9,230 nucleotides of DNA, from positions 1-9,230 of the forward strand of contig JAFAGE010000026.1 in NCBI GenBank assembly GCA_023423015.1, read 5' to 3'. Origin of the DNA: Bacteroidota bacterium. GTDB taxonomy: Bacteria; Bacteroidota; Bacteroidia; Chitinophagales; Chitinophagaceae. The notes below the pieces were generated by a model that ran no database searches, was not told the origin of the DNA, and saw only the letters and a program-made list of their open reading frames with translations. Below are positions 6,841-9,230 of this stretch, piece by piece. The number at the start of each line of letters is the position of its first letter. Position 1 is the stretch's first letter. The position numbers and the translations under genes were made by a program.

Positions 6841-8982
6841 TTAAAGATCTTTTACGCAACGAAACCCTATCGTTGAGCAGCGGTCAAGCCCGGGATACAT
6901 CATCAGGAATTTTGTAGCCATTGATGAACGTACCGGTCCCCCGCTTGTGTACCATATTGAATCTTTTGCATGGAAATATGAACCTCCTTTAAGGATACAA
7001 AACCGATTGTGTTCGTCAGCAAATTCGCTTTCGGTCCACTCCCACGTATTGCCGCACATATCCCAGCATCCCAGGGGCGATACTCCAGACGGATATGCAT
7101 CCACAGCCGTAGTATCATTGGTTTGATTACACGCGTCTTTTTTCATCTCCATTCCCCAGGGATAAGTTAGTTTCCAGTATCCCTGGGCAGCAAATTGCCA
7201 CTCTGGTTCGGTTGGTAAACGTTTGCCAGCCCACGCTGCATAAGCCCGCGCATCTTCGAGCGACACATACACAACAGGATGTTTTTCTTTTCCTGCAGGC
7301 GGGTTTCCATTTCTCCAATGCTTCAGGAACAAATAATCATTAGCCGGCTTATAACCAACAGCATTAAGAAACTCCCGGAACTGTGCATTTGTTACCGGGA
7401 ATTTATCAATCGCCACATGTAAAATGTGCACATGTTTCAGAACCGTATACCAGTTGTGCAATTGGCCGGAGACAGAAACTTCCATGGCCGAAGAATACGT
7501 GCCCACTTCCCGGATCACAAAATCGACCGTCTGACTCATTGTGTGCGGTTTCAATTCAACCATGTCCGCCGGCATGGTTTGATTAATTGGCGTTTTTTTG
7601 TGTTTTACCTGAACAGGTTTAAGGTATGGAATTGTTGCATCGTCGTTGTAACGTTTATACCTTTCTGCAACATCCTTTACGAAAGATGCGAAATCATTCC
7701 CCAACGCATCCGCCGAACCCGCAACAAAGCATGCAATTCCGCGAGCATGTATCTTTCCGCGCAAAGAAACTGATTTACCATTTCCGCGACGAAGTACTTC
7801 ACCTGTAGAAAGATTGTAAATCAATTCCCCCGATTTCGTTTCAATCTGCACCAGGTCAGCTTCAATGTTTTCATCAAAACGATTAATCAGTGTCCACAAT
7901 CTGATGCCATTCCCCTCCCATAATGAAGCGAATACTCCTTCCCTTGTTGTAGGAACGAGTGGTGTCCATCCCTCACCGTTAAAGATATTGTGATAGCGAC
8001 GCTGGATCGGCAACATCGCACGCAAAATAGATTTATCGCGCTCATTCCATCCCATCCATTGCCCAAATACGTTCTCCCAAACCATCATCCCGCTCCCGTT
8101 CATCCATGCCTGGTGTAATTCCTGCGTATGATCGCGATCCCAGCGGGCAATCTGATGTTGGATGTGTTTGCGTTCAAACCACTTGTTGCGCAGAATGCCC
8201 GGTACATATTTGTCGGTAAACCATTGCGCCCATGAAGAGTGATTTGCGGGAATATCGGTGAGGTCGGCAGCAAATTCACCTTCAAGCACCACACCTTTAC
8301 GCACCACATCAAATTTGGTACGAAAATCCCCTTCCGCGTCTTTCATCGTATCGAGGAAGATACCATCTGCATCAATCGCTCCTATAATTTGTGCAAGCAG
8401 TTCAACGTCGCGTTTTCCTTCGCGACGCGTACTCACATCCCACGGATTGTAGTTAATGAAAACTTTTACGTTTCTCTTATGGAATTGCCCTGCTACTTCT
8501 TTAATTGCGTTCAAGCCACCGGGCATGTCGCGATAAAAATCAAATTGGTTTCTTTCATCTATTCCGATGCGCGGATAAGCATGCCACAAAACCACGCTAT
8601 CGTATCCGCCAAATTCCCGGATGCCCCTGTCAACTACATGATCAACGCGGTATTGTTGTTTAACCGGATCAAAAAAATCGAGATCATACATCATCAAAAA
8701 GCAGCAACAGAAATTTGTTGCAGACCATGTAAAATCTTGTTTGATATACGATTCGCCGGTATAGTTCAGCTCCTTTCTTTTTGCTTCTCGCCATTTCTTC
8801 AATCGCTCACGGAAAGCGGGCCATTCTTCCGGCTTATCCGGCGATTCAATGACGTCGGGAAAATTCCCCGGTGGTACGTCCGCCATTATTGTTGAAATAT
8901 CCTGCAACGATGAAAATGGGATAAAGGGGAATGTTCCCAGCATCGACATATTTACCAGGAAGTCTCTTCGGGATGTATTCAT
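6841..8982 (-). CDS. Tat-exported glycosidase-like barrel fused to a SUMF1/FGE-fold domain
   Basis: Exported two-domain protein of 713 aa. The N-terminus MNTSRRDFLV is a clear twin-arginine signal followed by a hydrophobic stretch, so it is probably exported folded. Residues about 65-340 look like a (beta/alpha)8 barrel: candidate strands are VVLWHAY, KVFINYNPWD, DGIFLDT and VVLEGEF. Asp211 and Glu234/Glu236 stand at strand ends as glycosidase catalytic acids would. A beta-rich segment follows to about 425. I cannot assign a GH family. Residues about 480-713 are a SUMF1/formylglycine-generating-enzyme-type domain, shown by VTNAQFREF, GKRLPTEPEWQFAA, YPWG, CGNTWEWTE, LKGGSYF and GFRC. The two copper-binding cysteines expected after GGSY are absent (His671 and about Ile676 there), so classic sulfatase activation is unlikely; a binding or other oxidase role is possible. 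A GTG start at 9036 would add 18 residues (731 aa), but it would bury the Tat motif, so the ATG at 8982 is preferred. It is probably the first gene of the minus-strand operon. Confidence 0.85.
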   Translation of the reverse strand: MNTSRRDFLVNMSMLGTFPFIPFSSLQDISTIMADVPPGNFPDVIESPDKPEEWPAFRERLKKWREAKRKELNYTGESYIKQDFTWSATNFCCCFLMMYDLDFFDPVKQQYRVDHVVDRGIREFGGYDSVVLWHAYPRIGIDERNQFDFYRDMPGGLNAIKEVAGQFHKRNVKVFINYNPWDVSTRREGKRDVELLAQIIGAIDADGIFLDTMKDAEGDFRTKFDVVRKGVVLEGEFAADLTDIPANHSSWAQWFTDKYVPGILRNKWFERKHIQHQIARWDRDHTQELHQAWMNGSGMMVWENVFGQWMGWNERDKSILRAMLPIQRRYHNIFNGEGWTPLVPTTREGVFASLWEGNGIRLWTLINRFDENIEADLVQIETKSGELIYNLSTGEVLRRGNGKSVSLRGKIHARGIACFVAGSADALGNDFASFVKDVAERYKRYNDDATIPYLKPVQVKHKKTPINQTMPADMVELKPHTMSQTVDFVIREVGTYSSAMEVSVSGQLHNWYTVLKHVHILHVAIDKFPVTNAQFREFLNAVGYKPANDYLFLKHWRNGNPPAGKEKHPVVYVSLEDARAYAAWAGKRLPTEPEWQFAAQGYWKLTYPWGMEMKKDACNQTNDTTAVDAYPSGVSPLGCWDMCGNTWEWTESEFADEHNRFCILKGGSYFHAKDSIWYTSGGPVRSSMATKFLMMYPGLDRCSTIGFRCVKDL

Positions 8983-9120
8983 AGCAGCAAGTTTCTCGTT
9001 GCTACAAGATAGCGGAACTAATGAAAAAAGGTGCACTGATGTATGAAATCATAACTCGCGCGTTGTTCCGGAAGAAACGAAACTATTGAATTAAAGACAT
9101 GAAACTAACCGCGCAACCCA

Positions 9121-9160
9121 CAAAAAAAGACCCGAAGCAGCTTTGCTGTTCCGGGTCTTT
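9121..9160 (-). terminator. Rho-independent terminator behind tRNA-Ala
   Basis: The arms at 9145-9160 and 9126-9141 pair over 16 positions, with one A-C mismatch, one T-T mismatch and one G-T wobble, around a 3-base loop (9142-9144). On the minus strand the stem runs into a T tract (positions 9128-9122), as an intrinsic terminator should. It begins 3 bases after the tRNA discriminator and so should end the tRNA transcript. It also separates that transcript from the operon starting at 8982. On the plus strand the hairpin is followed by only four T residues, so termination in that direction would be weaker. Confidence 0.85.
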
Positions 9161-9163
9161 TAG

Positions 9164-9230
<67 letters not shown>

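Larger units (their letters stand above)
1570..8982 (-). other. Predicted three-gene operon (barrel-SUMF1, DUF6807-cytochrome, PLP decarboxylase)
   Basis: Three minus-strand genes follow each other with gaps of 37 bp (6804-6840) and 32 bp (2950-2981). No hairpin-plus-T-tract terminator is visible in either gap. Both gaps are A/T-rich and would serve as translation start regions for the next gene. The promoter should lie in the roughly 140 bp between 8983 and the tRNA terminator near 9121; I see no convincing match to the Bacteroidota TTTG / TAnnTTTG promoter pattern there. Joint transcription is inferred from strand and spacing only. Confidence 0.65.

Noticed and set aside
8239..8895. A 218-codon plus-strand open frame, and other long frames opposite the large minus-strand genes.
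   Set aside because: They lie antisense to well-supported genes with recognisable domains and show no domain motif or signal of their own; they are shadows of the real coding frames.
8983..9036. An 18-residue N-terminal extension of the SUMF1-fusion protein from a GTG start, containing a lipobox-like LVPLSC.
   Set aside because: It has no positively charged n-region and would place the clear Tat motif SRRDFL internally. The ATG at 8982 gives a normal Tat signal, so the lipobox resemblance is probably chance.
9078..9085. TAGTTTCG on the minus strand, one mismatch from the Bacteroidota -7 element TAnnTTTG.
   Set aside because: No matching TTTG-type -33 element lies at the right distance, and such matches are frequent in A/T-rich intergenic DNA.

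Overview
The window looks like chromosomal DNA from a Bacteroidota bacterium. A Chitinophagaceae- or Cytophagales-like host is my best guess from protein style; no marker gene is present to prove it. The reasons are: lipoprotein signal peptides with a relaxed lipobox; A-rich start regions without clear Shine-Dalgarno sites; a tRNA without an encoded CCA end; and a set of exported sugar-active and 'PVC-type' cytochrome proteins of the kind seen in environmental Bacteroidota and Planctomycetes. Nearly all of the window is coding and all large reading frames are intact.

Layout from left to right: (1) a plus-strand GH32 fructanase lipoprotein (43-1590); (2) a convergent minus-strand gene for a group II PLP-dependent decarboxylase-like enzyme (2949-1570), whose 3' end overlaps the GH32 gene by 21 bp; (3) a minus-strand gene for a 1273-residue lipoprotein (6803-2982) that joins a PmoA/DUF6807 domain to a beta-propeller 'membrane-bound dehydrogenase' domain, a HEAT-repeat region and a C-terminal c-type cytochrome; (4) a minus-strand gene for a Tat-exported protein (8982-6841) with a glycosidase-like barrel and a C-terminal SUMF1/formylglycine-generating-enzyme-fold domain without the catalytic cysteines; (5) a strong intrinsic terminator (about 9121-9160) directly behind a minus-strand tRNA-Ala(GGC), which runs off the right edge.

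Genes 4, 3 and 2 share a strand with gaps of only 37 and 32 bp, and probably form one operon transcribed right to left, beginning in the roughly 140 bp between the tRNA terminator and the gene at 8982. Two of its products and the GH32 enzyme are predicted to leave the cytoplasm. A reasonable but unproven reading is an accessory carbohydrate module: fructan hydrolysis by GH32, and handling or oxidation of a sugar or sugar-like compound by the exported fusion proteins, with electrons passed to the cytochrome domain. How the cytoplasmic PLP enzyme fits is unclear. The two most unusual items are the DUF6807-dehydrogenase-cytochrome fusion and the barrel-SUMF1 fusion with a degenerate FGE site.
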